Assembly (NCBI RefSeq): GCF_023515955.1
Contig: NZ_CP097322.1
Location: forward strand, 6,806,501-6,870,500
Reading direction: 5' to 3'
Source: Streptomyces sp. RerS4
GTDB taxonomy: Bacteria; Actinomycetota; Actinomycetes; Streptomycetales; Streptomycetaceae
DNA length: 64,000 nt
Position numbers and translations under genes: made by a program
Shown here: positions 17,685 through 25,797 of the stretch, one piece after another
How the letters are laid out: every line of letters starts with the position of its first letter
Numbering within the stretch: position 1 is the first letter of the stretch
Notes under the pieces: generated by a model
Databases searched by the model: none
Told to the model about the DNA's origin: nothing
The model's input: the letters and a program-made list of their open reading frames with translations, nothing else

Positions 17685-18218
17685 ATGACCGAGATCCGCA
17701 CCCCCCGCCTCCTCCTGCGCCGCTGGAGCGACGACGACCTCGTCCCCCTGTCCGAGATCCACGCCGACCCGGAGGTGATGCGCCGAATCGGCGACGGCTC
17801 CGTCCTCGACCTGGACGAGACCGCCGAGGCGATCGAGCGCTGGGAGGAGGAGTGGGACGACGAGGGCTTCGGGATCTTCGCCGTCGAACTCCTCGCCTCC
17901 GGAGAGCTGATCGGAGCCGTCGGCCTGACCGCGCCGGAGGGACCGCCCGAGCTGGAACACCAGGTCGCGATCAGCTGGCGCCTCGGCCGGCCCTTCTGGG
18001 GCCAGGGCTACGCCTCCGAAGCCGCCCAGGCCACCCTGGAGTTCGCCCTCCAGGACCGGGGCCTGGACCGCGTCGTCTGCGCCAACCACGCCGGCAACGA
18101 GGAATCCGCCAACGTGATCCGCAAGCTGGGCATGACCGAGGACGCGACCGTCACCGATCCCGCGTCCGGCGCGCTCCTGACCCTCTACTCCATCGACCTC
18201 ACCGAGTACGAGGGATAG
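17685..18218 (+). CDS. GNAT-family N-acetyltransferase (RimJ/RimL type)
   Basis: This 177-aa protein begins with IRTPRLLLRRWSDDD, and residues about 85-115 carry the acetyl-CoA-binding segment RPFWGQGYASEAAQATLEFA. NEESANVIRKLGM is the typical motif B end of RimJ/RimL-like enzymes. Such proteins acetylate protein N-termini or small amines. A CAGGAT box lies seven bases before the start, and no clear Shine-Dalgarno is present. Confidence 0.85.
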   Translation: MTEIRTPRLLLRRWSDDDLVPLSEIHADPEVMRRIGDGSVLDLDETAEAIERWEEEWDDEGFGIFAVELLASGELIGAVGLTAPEGPPELEHQVAISWRLGRPFWGQGYASEAAQATLEFALQDRGLDRVVCANHAGNEESANVIRKLGMTEDATVTDPASGALLTLYSIDLTEYEG

Positions 18219-18291
18219 GCCACCCGCCCTCAAAGTCGGGCTTTGTAAGGTCATAAGGTTCGGTTATGGGGTCATAAACCGGGGGCGGGTG

Positions 18292-18310
18292 CCGGGTTAG
18301 GGTCACCTTA
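18292..18310 (+). promoter_or_regulatory. Iron-box-like site (DmdR/IdeR type)
   Basis: CCGGGTTAGGGTCACCTTA matches 14 of 19 positions of the actinobacterial iron box TTAGGTTAGGCTCACCTAA, including the central GGTTAGG and TCACCT blocks. A second overlapping TTTAGGGTCTACCTT follows at once. It lies 53 bases before the ferredoxin-NADP reductase start, where an iron-loaded DmdR repressor would block transcription. Confidence 0.5.
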
Positions 18311-18362
18311 GTTTAGGGTCTACCTTGATCAGTCAGATTGTCGGTCGAAGGGAACCCCTGTC

Positions 18363-19724
18363 ATGCCTCGCCCTCTGCGGGTAGCAATCGTCGGCGCCGG
18401 CCCCGCCGGTATCTACGCGGCCGACGCGCTGCTGAAGTCCGAGGCTGCCACCACCCCCGGCGTCTCCATCGACATCTTCGAGCGGATGCCGGCCCCCTTC
18501 GGTCTGATCCGCTACGGCGTCGCCCCCGACCACCCCCGCATCAAGGGCATCATCACCGCCCTGCACCAGGTGCTCGACAAGCCGCAGGTCCGCCTCTTCG
18601 GCAACGTCGACTACCCGGGCGACATCAGCCTCGACGAGCTCCGCTCCTTCTACGACGCGGTGATCTTCTCCACGGGCGCCACCGCCGACCGCGCGCTCGG
18701 CATCCCGGGCGTCGAACTCGACGGCTCCCACGGCGCCGCCGACTTCGTCTCCTGGTACGACGGCCACCCGGACGTGCCGCGCACCTGGCCGCTCGACGCC
18801 GAGAAGGTCGCCGTCCTCGGCGTCGGCAACGTCGCCCTCGACGTCGCCCGCATCCTCGCCAAGACGGCCGACGAACTCCTGCCGACCGAGATCCCGGCCA
18901 ACGTCTACGACGGGCTGAAGGCCAACAAGGCCGTCGAGGTCCACGTCTTCGGCCGCCGCGGCCCGGCGCAGGCCAAGTTCAGCCCGATGGAGCTGCGCGA
19001 GCTCGACCACTCGCCCACCATCGAGGTCATCGTCAACCCCGAGGACATCGACTACGACGAGGGCTCGATCACCACCCGCCGCTCCAACAAGCAGGCGGAC
19101 ATGGTCGCCAAGACCCTGGAGAACTGGGCGATCCGCGACATCGGCGACCGCCCGCACAAGCTGTTCCTGCACTTCTTCGAGTCCCCGGTGGAGATCGTCG
19201 GCGAGGACGGCAAGGTCGTCGGCCTGCGCACCGAGCGCACCGAACTCGACGGCACCGGCAACGTCAAGGGCACCGGCGAGTTCACCACCTGGGACGTACA
19301 GTCCGTCTACCGGGCCGTCGGCTACCTCTCCGACGAACTCCCCAAGCTGCCCTGGGACGTCGAGTCCGGCACCGTGCCCGACGAGGGCGGCCGCGTCATC
19401 GAGAACGGCGCGCACCTCGCCTCGACGTACGTGACCGGCTGGATCCGGCGCGGCCCGATCGGTCTGATCGGCCACACCAAGGGCGACGCGAACGAGACCG
19501 TCGCCAACCTGCTCGCCGACCACGCCGAGGGCCGCCTGCTCACCCCTGCCACGCCGGAGCCGGAGGCCGTCGAGGCCTTCCTCGCCGAACGCCGGGTCCG
19601 CTACACGACGTGGGACGGCTGGTACCGGCTGGACGCCGCCGAGAAGGCGCTGGGCGAGCCGCAGGGCCGCGAGCGCGTGAAGATCGTGGAGCGCGAGGAG
19701 ATGCTCGACGCGAGCGGCGCGTGA
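18363..19724 (+). CDS. Ferredoxin/adrenodoxin-type NADP+ reductase (FprA-like)
   Basis: The 453-aa flavoenzyme has FAD motif GAGPAGIYAA at residue 11, the NADP-binding motif GVGNVALDVARIL near residue 157, and the C-terminal GWIRRGPIGLIGHTKGDA typical of the adrenodoxin-reductase/FprA class. It moves electrons between NADPH and ferredoxins, for example to feed cytochromes P450 or iron-sulfur assembly. ATG 18363 has AAGGGAA upstream. An iron-box-like sequence in its promoter suggests induction under iron limitation. A strong hairpin follows the gene. Confidence 0.92.
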   Translation: MPRPLRVAIVGAGPAGIYAADALLKSEAATTPGVSIDIFERMPAPFGLIRYGVAPDHPRIKGIITALHQVLDKPQVRLFGNVDYPGDISLDELRSFYDAVIFSTGATADRALGIPGVELDGSHGAADFVSWYDGHPDVPRTWPLDAEKVAVLGVGNVALDVARILAKTADELLPTEIPANVYDGLKANKAVEVHVFGRRGPAQAKFSPMELRELDHSPTIEVIVNPEDIDYDEGSITTRRSNKQADMVAKTLENWAIRDIGDRPHKLFLHFFESPVEIVGEDGKVVGLRTERTELDGTGNVKGTGEFTTWDVQSVYRAVGYLSDELPKLPWDVESGTVPDEGGRVIENGAHLASTYVTGWIRRGPIGLIGHTKGDANETVANLLADHAEGRLLTPATPEPEAVEAFLAERRVRYTTWDGWYRLDAAEKALGEPQGRERVKIVEREEMLDASGA

Positions 19725-19738
19725 CGACGACCGAGTGA

Positions 19739-19769
19739 AGAGGGGCCCGCCGAACCGGCGGGCCCCTCT
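19739..19769 (+). terminator. Strong intrinsic terminator after the FprA-like gene
   Basis: AGAGGGGCCCGCCG and CGGCGGGCCCCTCT form a perfect 14-bp stem with loop AAC, 14 bases past the stop. Confidence 0.8.
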
Positions 19770-19894
19770 CGCGCGTCCGAAATTCGCTCGTTCGGCGGAT
19801 CGGCGCAATTGCGGTGAGGGAAAGGCGGAATGCGGGGGCCCGGCGCGTGGTTCGGACAGACGCGATATCCGACCGCGCACGCACTGGAGAGCTC

Positions 19895-20557
19895 ATGAAG
19901 ATCGGCATCATCGGCGCCGGCAACATCGGCGGCAACCTCACCCGTCGGCTCACCGCCCTCGGACACCAGGTATCCGTCGCCAACTCCCGTGGCCCCGAAA
20001 CCCTGACCGCCCTCGTCGCGGAGACCGGAGCCACCGCCGTCCCCGTCACGGAGGCCGCCCGCGGCGCCGAGATCGTCGTGGTCACCATTCCCTTCAAGAA
20101 CGTGCCCGACCTGCCCGCCGAGATCTTCGACGGAGCCGCCGAGGGCTTCGCCGTCATCGATACCGGCAACTACTACCCGCGGGTGCGCGACGGCCGGATC
20201 GCCGCCATCGAGGACGAGGGCCTGACCGAGAGCCGGTGGACCGAACGGCAGCTCGGCCACCCCGTGATCAAGGCCTTCAACGGCACCTACGCCGCCGACA
20301 TCGTGGACCGGCCCCGTCCGGCGGGCGACCCGGACCGCATCGCCGTCCCCGTCGCCGGCGACGACGAGGCGGCCAAGAAGGCCGTCCGCGCCCTCATCGA
20401 CGAGATCGGCTTCGACACCGTCGACGCGGGCGGCCTCGACGAGTCCTGGCGCCAGCAGCCTGCCACGCCGGTCTACGGGCTGCGCGCCGGCGTCGAGGCG
20501 GTGACCAAGGCCCTGGCCGAGGCCTCGCCGGAGCGCACGGAGGAGTTCCGGGGCTGA
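19895..20557 (+). CDS. NADP-binding reductase, F420-dependent NADP reductase-like
   Basis: The 220-aa Rossmann protein starts MKIGIIGAGNIGGNLTRRL and has the NADP-recognising VANSRGPETL after beta-2. IDTGNYYPRVRDG and VIKAFNGTYAADI are the conserved blocks of the COG2085/NPCR family (NADPH:F420 oxidoreductase-like). It may reduce F420 or an unknown substrate. ATG 19895 has GGAGA upstream. It is monocistronic. Confidence 0.83.
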   Translation: MKIGIIGAGNIGGNLTRRLTALGHQVSVANSRGPETLTALVAETGATAVPVTEAARGAEIVVVTIPFKNVPDLPAEIFDGAAEGFAVIDTGNYYPRVRDGRIAAIEDEGLTESRWTERQLGHPVIKAFNGTYAADIVDRPRPAGDPDRIAVPVAGDDEAAKKAVRALIDEIGFDTVDAGGLDESWRQQPATPVYGLRAGVEAVTKALAEASPERTEEFRG

Positions 20558-20652
20558 GACACGCGACTCACGGACGCGATGACTCTCCGCTTCCGGATCG
20601 TTTCTCTGTGCTACGGTGGTATCCAGTTGCGGGTGTGGTTCCCAGATATTCC

Positions 20653-20686
20653 AAGTGCGCCCACCGGATTCCCGGCGGGCGCACTT
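20653..20686 (+). promoter_or_regulatory. Stable hairpin in the cold-shock gene 5' UTR
   Basis: AAGTGCGCCCACCGG and CCGGCGGGCGCACTT form a 15-bp stem with one mismatch and a 4-nt loop, followed by TTTGTATTT. It lies about 95 bases before the cold-shock gene and looks like a terminator inside a leader. That fits transcription attenuation or a temperature-sensitive structure. The candidate promoter around TTTCTC and TACGGT (20598-20620) lies upstream of it. Confidence 0.45.
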
Positions 20687-20779
20687 TGTATTTCCGGATG
20701 ATTTTCGGACGGGTCGAACATCACGGCGACGCCGGCGTCGCACGGTGCGGCACCGGGTAGAGACCCAAGGAGAAACCTC

Positions 20780-20983
20780 ATGGCATCCGGCACCGTGAAG
20801 TGGTTCAACGCGGAAAAGGGCTTCGGTTTCATCGAGCAGGACGGCGGCGGCGCCGACGTGTTCGCGCACTACTCGAACATCGCCACCCAGGGCTACCGAG
20901 AGCTCCAGGAGGGCCAGAAGGTCAACTTCGACGTGACGCAGGGGCAGAAGGGCCCGCAGGCCGAGAACATCGTCCCCGCCTGA
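20780..20983 (+). CDS. Cold-shock protein (CspA family)
   Basis: This 67-aa protein is a single cold-shock OB-fold with KGFGFIE (RNP1) and VFAHYS (RNP2), the standard length for streptomycete CSPs. It binds single-stranded RNA or DNA as a chaperone or antiterminator. AAGGAG precedes ATG 20780. A long leader with a strong hairpin lies upstream and a perfect 15-bp terminator downstream. Confidence 0.95.
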   Translation: MASGTVKWFNAEKGFGFIEQDGGGADVFAHYSNIATQGYRELQEGQKVNFDVTQGQKGPQAENIVPA

Positions 20984-21050
20984 CACCTCCGCCGGCACCT
21001 CATTCGAGGCACCTCCGTCGAGGCGCGTACGGCGAGGCGCGTACGGCGAC

Positions 21051-21083
21051 CGGGGCCCGCACCGTCACACGGTGCGGGCCCCG
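21051..21083 (+). terminator. Terminator after the cold-shock gene
   Basis: CGGGGCCCGCACCGT and ACGGTGCGGGCCCCG form a perfect 15-bp stem with loop CAC. It is preceded by two tandem copies of the 14-mer GAGGCGCGTACGGC. Confidence 0.78.
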
Positions 21084-21166
21084 GCCCGTGCGCGGGCGGG
21101 GCCCTTGACCGGCCGCCGGCCGGGAATCGCTACCCCACGGGCCGCCCATTGGGCAGACTGTCCGGC

Positions 21167-22657
21167 GTGACGACACTGAGCAAAGGCGCCAACCTGCCCG
21201 TCGCGGCAACCTCCGTCAGAGCGGTGCTCGGCTGGTCGGCCGGGCCGGGCGTGCCGGACGTGGACGCGTCCGCGCTCCTGCTCGCCGCCGGTGGACGGGT
21301 GCGCTCCGACGACGACTTCGTCTTCTACAACCAGCCCCGGCACGCCTCGGGCGCCGTACGGCACCTCGGCAAGCAGCCCGGTACGGACTCCCTCTCCGTG
21401 GACCTGGCCGCGCTGGAGCCCGCCGTGGAGCGGGTCATCCTGTGCGCCTCCGCCGACGGGGGCACCTTCGGACAGGTCCCCGGGCTTCATCTGAGGCTGC
21501 TGGACGCCACCTCGGGGGCGGAGGTCGCCCGCTTCGACATGGAAGCCGGGCCCGAGACGGCCTTCGTGAGCGGCGAGCTGTACCGGCGGGCCGGGGCGTG
21601 GAAGTTCCGGGCGGTCGGCCAGGGGTACGCGAGCGGGCTGGCGGGACTGGCGACCGACTACGGGATCACGGTCGACGACGCGCCCCCGCCGTTGGCGGCC
21701 CCGCCCGCTGCCGCCCGGCCGGCGCACGTCCCCGCGCCTACGCCTACGCCCAGGCCTACGTCTGCGCCCACGCCCGCTCGTGCGGCCGCGCCAACGCCCC
21801 CGCCTGCCGTGTGGCCCACCGCCGCCGGATCGGTGGGGCCCGCCGCAGCCGCCGTACCGGCGCCGGCGCGGGCGGCCGAGCCGCCCGTACGGCTGGTCAA
21901 GGGGGAGGCGGACCTCCCCATGGACATGCGGATCCGCCTGTCCCTGCGCAAGCAGCAGGTGGCGGTCAGCCTCGCCAAGAAGGGCGCCGGGGACGTCACC
22001 GCCCGCGTGATCCTGGTCCTCGACGCCTCCGGCTCCATGAGCACCCTCTACTCCCGGGGCACCGTGGCGGGCGTGGTCGAGCGGATGGCCGCCGTCGCGG
22101 CGCAGCTCGACGACGACGGCGAGATGCAGGCGTGGACCTTCGCCACGAACCCGGCCCGGCTGCCGGACCTCACCATCGGCGACCTCCCGGAGTGGCTGCG
22201 CCTGCACGTGCGCGTCGGCCAACTCAGCGTGTTCGGGCGGAAGAAGCCGCCGAAGGGGCTGGTCCCCGGCCAGGTCGACATGCGGGCGGTCGGCTTCCAG
22301 AACGAGGAACAGAAGGTCATCGCGGAGGTACGGGACTACGTCCGCTCCCATCCGGTGCCGGCCCCGACGCTGGTCCTGTTCTTCTCCGACGGCGGGGTCT
22401 ACCGCAACGACGAGATCGAACGGGAACTGCGGGCGGCCGTCGAGGAGCCGGTGTTCTGGCAGTTCGTCGGCCTGGGGCGGGCAGGGTTCGGGGTCCTGGA
22501 GCGCTTCGACACGATGCCGGGGCGGCGCGTGGACAACGTCGGCTTCTTCGCCGTCGACGACATCGACCGCGTGTCGGACCCCGAGCTGTACGACCGGCTG
22601 CTGTCGGAGTTCCCCTCCTGGATCCGCGCCGCCCGCCAGGCGGGCATCCTGCGCTGA
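21167..22657 (+). CDS. TerD-domain/von Willebrand A protein
   Basis: The 496-aa protein has an N-terminal TerD domain (residues 1-165: LSKGANLPV, DDDFVFYNQP, DSLSVDLAALEP), an Ala/Pro linker (about 170-240), and a C-terminal vWA domain with MIDAS motif DASGSMS near residue 285 and LFFSDGG near 405. TerD domains bind calcium. Such fusions belong to the streptomycete tellurite-resistance/stress gene set, thought to form membrane-associated calcium-dependent complexes. GTG 21167 has no Shine-Dalgarno, and CAGACT lies seven bases upstream, so the mRNA may be leaderless. Confidence 0.87.
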   Translation: MTTLSKGANLPVAATSVRAVLGWSAGPGVPDVDASALLLAAGGRVRSDDDFVFYNQPRHASGAVRHLGKQPGTDSLSVDLAALEPAVERVILCASADGGTFGQVPGLHLRLLDATSGAEVARFDMEAGPETAFVSGELYRRAGAWKFRAVGQGYASGLAGLATDYGITVDDAPPPLAAPPAAARPAHVPAPTPTPRPTSAPTPARAAAPTPPPAVWPTAAGSVGPAAAAVPAPARAAEPPVRLVKGEADLPMDMRIRLSLRKQQVAVSLAKKGAGDVTARVILVLDASGSMSTLYSRGTVAGVVERMAAVAAQLDDDGEMQAWTFATNPARLPDLTIGDLPEWLRLHVRVGQLSVFGRKKPPKGLVPGQVDMRAVGFQNEEQKVIAEVRDYVRSHPVPAPTLVLFFSDGGVYRNDEIERELRAAVEEPVFWQFVGLGRAGFGVLERFDTMPGRRVDNVGFFAVDDIDRVSDPELYDRLLSEFPSWIRAARQAGILR

Positions 22658-22733
22658 GGGTGGTGGCGGCGCCGAGCGGCGATCGCGGCGGGGATACGCT
22701 CGGGGCGTACGGAAGAGACGGAAGGAACCCCCC

Positions 22734-23333
22734 ATGAGCAGCGGCCCCGCCGACCTCCGGATCCTGCGCGCCGCCGAGCGGGCGGCCACGCCCTGGAAGA
22801 ACGGCGGGGGAGTGACGCGGGAGATCGCCGCCCACCCCGAGGGCGCCGGGACCGTCGACTTCGCCTGGCGGGTCAGCCTCGCCGAGGTGGCGGTCGACGG
22901 TCCCTTCTCGGAGTTCCCCGGCGTGGACCGGACGCTGACCCTCGCCGAGGGCGCCGGCATGGACCTCACCATCGCCGGAGAACCCCGCCGCCTCGACGAG
23001 CGGTACGTGCCCCGCCACTTCCCCGGCGACCGTCCCACCGACTGCCGGCTGGTGGACGGTCCCGTCGTCAACTTCAACGTCATGTACCGGCGCGGGAGCG
23101 TCGAGGCGCACACCGCCGTCGTCCGGGGCGAGTTCGCCCTCACCGTCCTGCCGGGCGAGACCCTGCTGCTCGTCGCGCTGGACGGCCCGGCGGTCCTGTC
23201 GTCGTACGCCGAGCCGTCCGGCGGCCGCGTCGAACTCGGCCCGTACGACGCCGCGTTGCTCGCGGCTTCGCCCGTCCCGCAGCTGGTCCACACCGAGGGA
23301 CGGGCCGCCGTGGTCCGCTTCAGGAAGCGGTAG
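22734..23333 (+). CDS. HutD/Ves-family cupin protein
   Basis: The 199-aa protein has the HutD signature WKNGGGVTREI at residue 20, followed by FAWRVSLAEV and VDGPVVNFNVMYRR. HutD proteins are bicupin-like and often accompany histidine utilisation genes, where they may limit formimino-intermediate build-up; none of those genes is nearby. GGAAGGA precedes ATG 22734. Its 3' end overlaps the convergent YdeI gene by 14 bases. Confidence 0.85.
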   Translation: MSSGPADLRILRAAERAATPWKNGGGVTREIAAHPEGAGTVDFAWRVSLAEVAVDGPFSEFPGVDRTLTLAEGAGMDLTIAGEPRRLDERYVPRHFPGDRPTDCRLVDGPVVNFNVMYRRGSVEAHTAVVRGEFALTVLPGETLLLVALDGPAVLSSYAEPSGGRVELGPYDAALLAASPVPQLVHTEGRAAVVRFRKR

Positions 23334-23895
23334 TGCCACGCAGGACAGCGAGCGCCCGGTCGAGGCGGGTGCGGCGCGCGGCGGGGGTGCGGGCCTGGAG
23401 CAGCGGCAGGATCAGCTGGTAGCGGCCGGTCTTGTCGAGGGCCTCGAAGACCTGGCGGGCCCGCGCGTCGGCGTTCAGCGCGGCCTCCAGATCCGGGGGT
23501 ACCGTCGCCGTCCTCTGAGAGGCGTACGCCGCCTCCCAACGCCCGTCCGCACGGGCCTTGTCGACCTCCGCCAAGCCCGGCTCGCGCATGCGGCCGGCCG
23601 CCGTCAACGCCTCCACCTTCTCGACGTTGACCCGCGACCACAGGCTCCGGGGTCGCCTCGGTACGTACTTCTGGAGGTAGTGCCGCTCGTCGTGGGAGCG
23701 ACGTTGCCCCGATATCCAGCCGAAACACAGCCCGACGTCGACCAGTTCGTCGCTGGTCACGCTCGGGATGCCCGAGCCCTTCTTCGCCAGCTTGATCCAC
23801 ACGCCCTCGGCGCGCGCGTGGTGCTCCTCCAACCAGACCTCGAAGGCCGCGGCGTCCGCGAAGGCGATGATCTCCACACCGTTCCATTCGTCCAT
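23320..23895 (-). CDS. YdeI/OmdA-family protein
   Basis: The 191-aa protein has the YdeI pattern: AFEVWLEEHHARAEGVWIKL, DVGLCFGWISGQRR, and the C-terminal PPDLEAALNADARARQVFEAL helix pair followed by a basic segment. Family members are called bacteriocin-protection or OmpD-associated proteins; the biochemical role is unclear. TAGCCT lies exactly six bases before ATG 23895 with no Shine-Dalgarno, a leaderless pattern. Confidence 0.83.
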   Translation of the reverse strand: MDEWNGVEIIAFADAAAFEVWLEEHHARAEGVWIKLAKKGSGIPSVTSDELVDVGLCFGWISGQRRSHDERHYLQKYVPRRPRSLWSRVNVEKVEALTAAGRMREPGLAEVDKARADGRWEAAYASQRTATVPPDLEAALNADARARQVFEALDKTGRYQLILPLLQARTPAARRTRLDRALAVLRGTTAS

Positions 23896-23952
23896 GGAGG
23901 GAGGCTATAGCCGCCGCTCGGAAATTCCCGTGCGAGGTCTCGCGGCCGGGTC

Positions 23953-23958
23953 TACGGT
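23953..23958 (+). promoter_or_regulatory. -10 element of a leaderless gene
   Basis: TACGGT lies six bases before ATG 23965 with no ribosome site between. It matches the TANNNT-N6-ATG spacing seen at several other genes in this window. Confidence 0.4.
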
Positions 23959-23964
23959 GATCAG

Positions 23965-24324
23965 ATGAGCACCCGTACCTTCCGCGTCACCGTTCGCGGC
24001 TTCTTCGACGACCTCACCGCCGAACAGCACGCCGAGCTGCTGGCCGCCGCGCCCGAACACGACGTGCTGCGCGCGGCGTTCACCGCCGAAGGCAACCTCA
24101 CCTACGAGCTGGCCGCCCGCAACTCGTTCGCCTTCCGCTTCCTGGACTCCGGCGAGGCCGAGGAGGACATCCTCGAAGCGACCGCCCGCGCGGAACTCGC
24201 CGCCGAGACCTGGCTGACGGACCGCGGCTACGGCTTCAAGCGCCTGCGCTCCACCGCCGAGGACCTCTCCCAAGCCGCCCTGAGCAAGCGCCAGCGCCAG
24301 GCCGCGGCCCGCACCCGCACCTGA
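23965..24324 (+). CDS. DUF6204-like protein
   Basis: The 119-aa protein begins RTFRVTVRGFFDDLT and has APEHDVLRAAFTAEGNLTYE and FRFLDSGEAEEDILEATARAE, the conserved blocks of the small actinobacterial family I know as DUF6204. The fold looks like a compact alpha/beta domain with no membrane segment. The function is unknown. The transcript is probably leaderless. Confidence 0.78.
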   Translation: MSTRTFRVTVRGFFDDLTAEQHAELLAAAPEHDVLRAAFTAEGNLTYELAARNSFAFRFLDSGEAEEDILEATARAELAAETWLTDRGYGFKRLRSTAEDLSQAALSKRQRQAAARTRT

Positions 24325-24327
24325 CCG

Positions 24328-24429
24328 ATGGCCGACGACGTACCCGCCGCACCCACCCCCGGCCTGACGGGGCTCATCGCCCGGATTCCAGAAGCCGAGC
24401 CGCTCGTGTTTGCGCTGGGCGGGGGCTGA
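24328..24429 (+). pseudogene. Possible N-terminal relic of a 2'-5' RNA ligase-like gene
   Basis: A 33-codon frame begins MADDVPAAP and contains LTGLIARIPEAEPLV, reminiscent of the first strand of streptomycete 2'-5' RNA ligase/phosphodiesterase-like proteins (ALVIEVPEAEP). It stops after GGG. The HxTxTF motifs expected further on are absent. It lies between two unrelated genes. This is a tentative call on short similarity. Confidence 0.25.
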
Positions 24430-24435
24430 CGGGGG

Positions 24436-24669
24436 TCAGGTCGGGGGGACGGGGCGGACCGTGGTGGGAGGGGTCAGGGCTTGGTGGGCGCCCGAGGCGA
24501 GCATGCGGACCTCGCCGCGGTCGCTGATCTCGGCGCGGACGATCCCGGTCACGTCGGCGTAGACCGAATGGCCGCCGGGACCGAGGGCGTCGGTCCGTTC
24601 CACGACCACCGTGTCTCCGGGCGTGCCGCTCTCGTCGGGGAAGGTCAGCTCGTACCGTCGGACGTCCAT
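24436..24669 (-). CDS. DUF6296-like small protein
   Basis: This 77-aa protein (MDVRRYELTFPDESG, then VVVERTDALGPGGHSVYADVTG and EISDRGEVRMLASG) fits the small streptomycete family I know as DUF6296. It looks like a beta-rich single domain. AGGAGTGA precedes ATG 24669. The function is unknown. Confidence 0.75.
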   Translation of the reverse strand: MDVRRYELTFPDESGTPGDTVVVERTDALGPGGHSVYADVTGIVRAEISDRGEVRMLASGAHQALTPPTTVRPVPPT

Positions 24670-24763
24670 CGGCTCACTCCTGTCGGTACCCGCCCCTCCA
24701 TCGTGAGCCGTGCGGCACCTCCCCGCCTTCTGGCTTTGCCGGTGCTTTACCTTCGGTCGGAAA

Positions 24764-25672
24764 TCAGGGGAGCGGATAGCCGCGAGAGGCGACCACCTCG
24801 CGGGCCAGGGTGGTGAAGGCGCGGGCGGCGGCGCTCTCGTAGGCGGTGGTGCGGCGGAGCAGGACGACGGTGCGCGAGGGCAGGGGCGGGGTCAGGGGGA
24901 TCCGGGTCAGTTCGGGCTGGTCGTCGGTGACGGCGTCCGGCAGGACCGTGACCAACCCCGTCCGCCGGACCACCTCGATCAGCGCCTGTACGGAGCCCAC
25001 CTCCACGGCGATGCGGGGCCGCACCCCGTGCGCCGCGAGGTGGGCGTCGATGTGCCCGCGCGTCGCGAAGTCCGGGGCGAGGAGCGTCAGGTGATGGTTC
25101 GCCAGTTCTGATATCGGCAACGCGGCGGACCGCTGAGCGGCCAGTGGCGAGGCGGCGGCGGCCACCAGGCCCAGCGTCTCGGTGAAGAGGGCCGTCGCGG
25201 TGATCCCGGTGGGATGGGGGCCGTGGAAGGCGAGGCCGAGGTCGATCTCGTCGGCGGACAGGGCGGATTCGATCCGGTCCTGCGCCAACTCGCGTACCTC
25301 CACCGTGATTCCGGGGTGCGCCTCGTGCAGCGCGGCGAGGAGCGGCCCGAGCAGGTAGGCGGTGAAGGTCGGGGTGAGGGCCAGGCGCAGGTGCCCGCGC
25401 GAGAGATCGGCGACGTCGTGGACCGCCCGCTCGGCCGCCGCGAGGTCGCGCAGCGCCCGGCGCGCGTGGCGCGCGTAGGCCTCACCGGCGTCGGTGAGCC
25501 GTACGGAGCGTCCGCCGCGGTCCAGGAGTGGCACACCCACCGCCCGTTCCAACTGCTTGACCTGCTGCGACAGCGTGGGCTGGGAGATGCGCAGCTCCTC
25601 GGCCGCGCGCGTGAAGCTGTGGTGCTCGGCGACCGCGAGCAGGTAGCGCAGATGACGCAGTTCCGGGGTCAT
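24764..25672 (-). CDS. cynR: LysR-family regulator, CynR-like
   Basis: The 302-aa protein has an N-terminal winged helix (SFTRAAEELRISQPTLSQQ, residues 18-36) and a substrate-binding LysR domain from about residue 90. It is divergent from beta-carbonic anhydrase and cyanase genes, the same order as cynR-cynT-cynS in E. coli, where CynR activates the operon in response to cyanate. No Shine-Dalgarno precedes ATG 25672. TATATT lies seven bases upstream, suggesting a leaderless transcript. Confidence 0.85.
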   Translation of the reverse strand: MTPELRHLRYLLAVAEHHSFTRAAEELRISQPTLSQQVKQLERAVGVPLLDRGGRSVRLTDAGEAYARHARRALRDLAAAERAVHDVADLSRGHLRLALTPTFTAYLLGPLLAALHEAHPGITVEVRELAQDRIESALSADEIDLGLAFHGPHPTGITATALFTETLGLVAAAASPLAAQRSAALPISELANHHLTLLAPDFATRGHIDAHLAAHGVRPRIAVEVGSVQALIEVVRRTGLVTVLPDAVTDDQPELTRIPLTPPLPSRTVVLLRRTTAYESAAARAFTTLAREVVASRGYPLP

Positions 25673-25679
25673 GGGAGCA

Positions 25680-25732
25680 AATATAGATGGCATCGATGGA
25701 TCACATCGAAAGTGCGTCTTGGACTCTATAAG
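25680..25732. promoter_or_regulatory. Divergent cynR/cynTS promoter region
   Basis: On the minus strand TATATT (25680-25685) serves cynR. On the plus strand TATAAG (25727-25732) is a good -10 for cynT. Between them GATGGCATCGATGGATCACATC contains imperfect dyads around ATCGAT that could be the LysR binding site. The -35 elements are not convincing. Confidence 0.45.
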
Positions 25733-25797
25733 CGCAGGTCGTGCATGGTGGAGCACGTCAGCCCCACGGGGTGGCCACCGCAGAACGGGAGTGACCC

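Noticed and set aside
21019..21047. Tandem GAGGCGCGTACGGC repeat as a regulator site
   Set aside because: It lies after the cold-shock stop, directly before the terminator, so regulation is unlikely.
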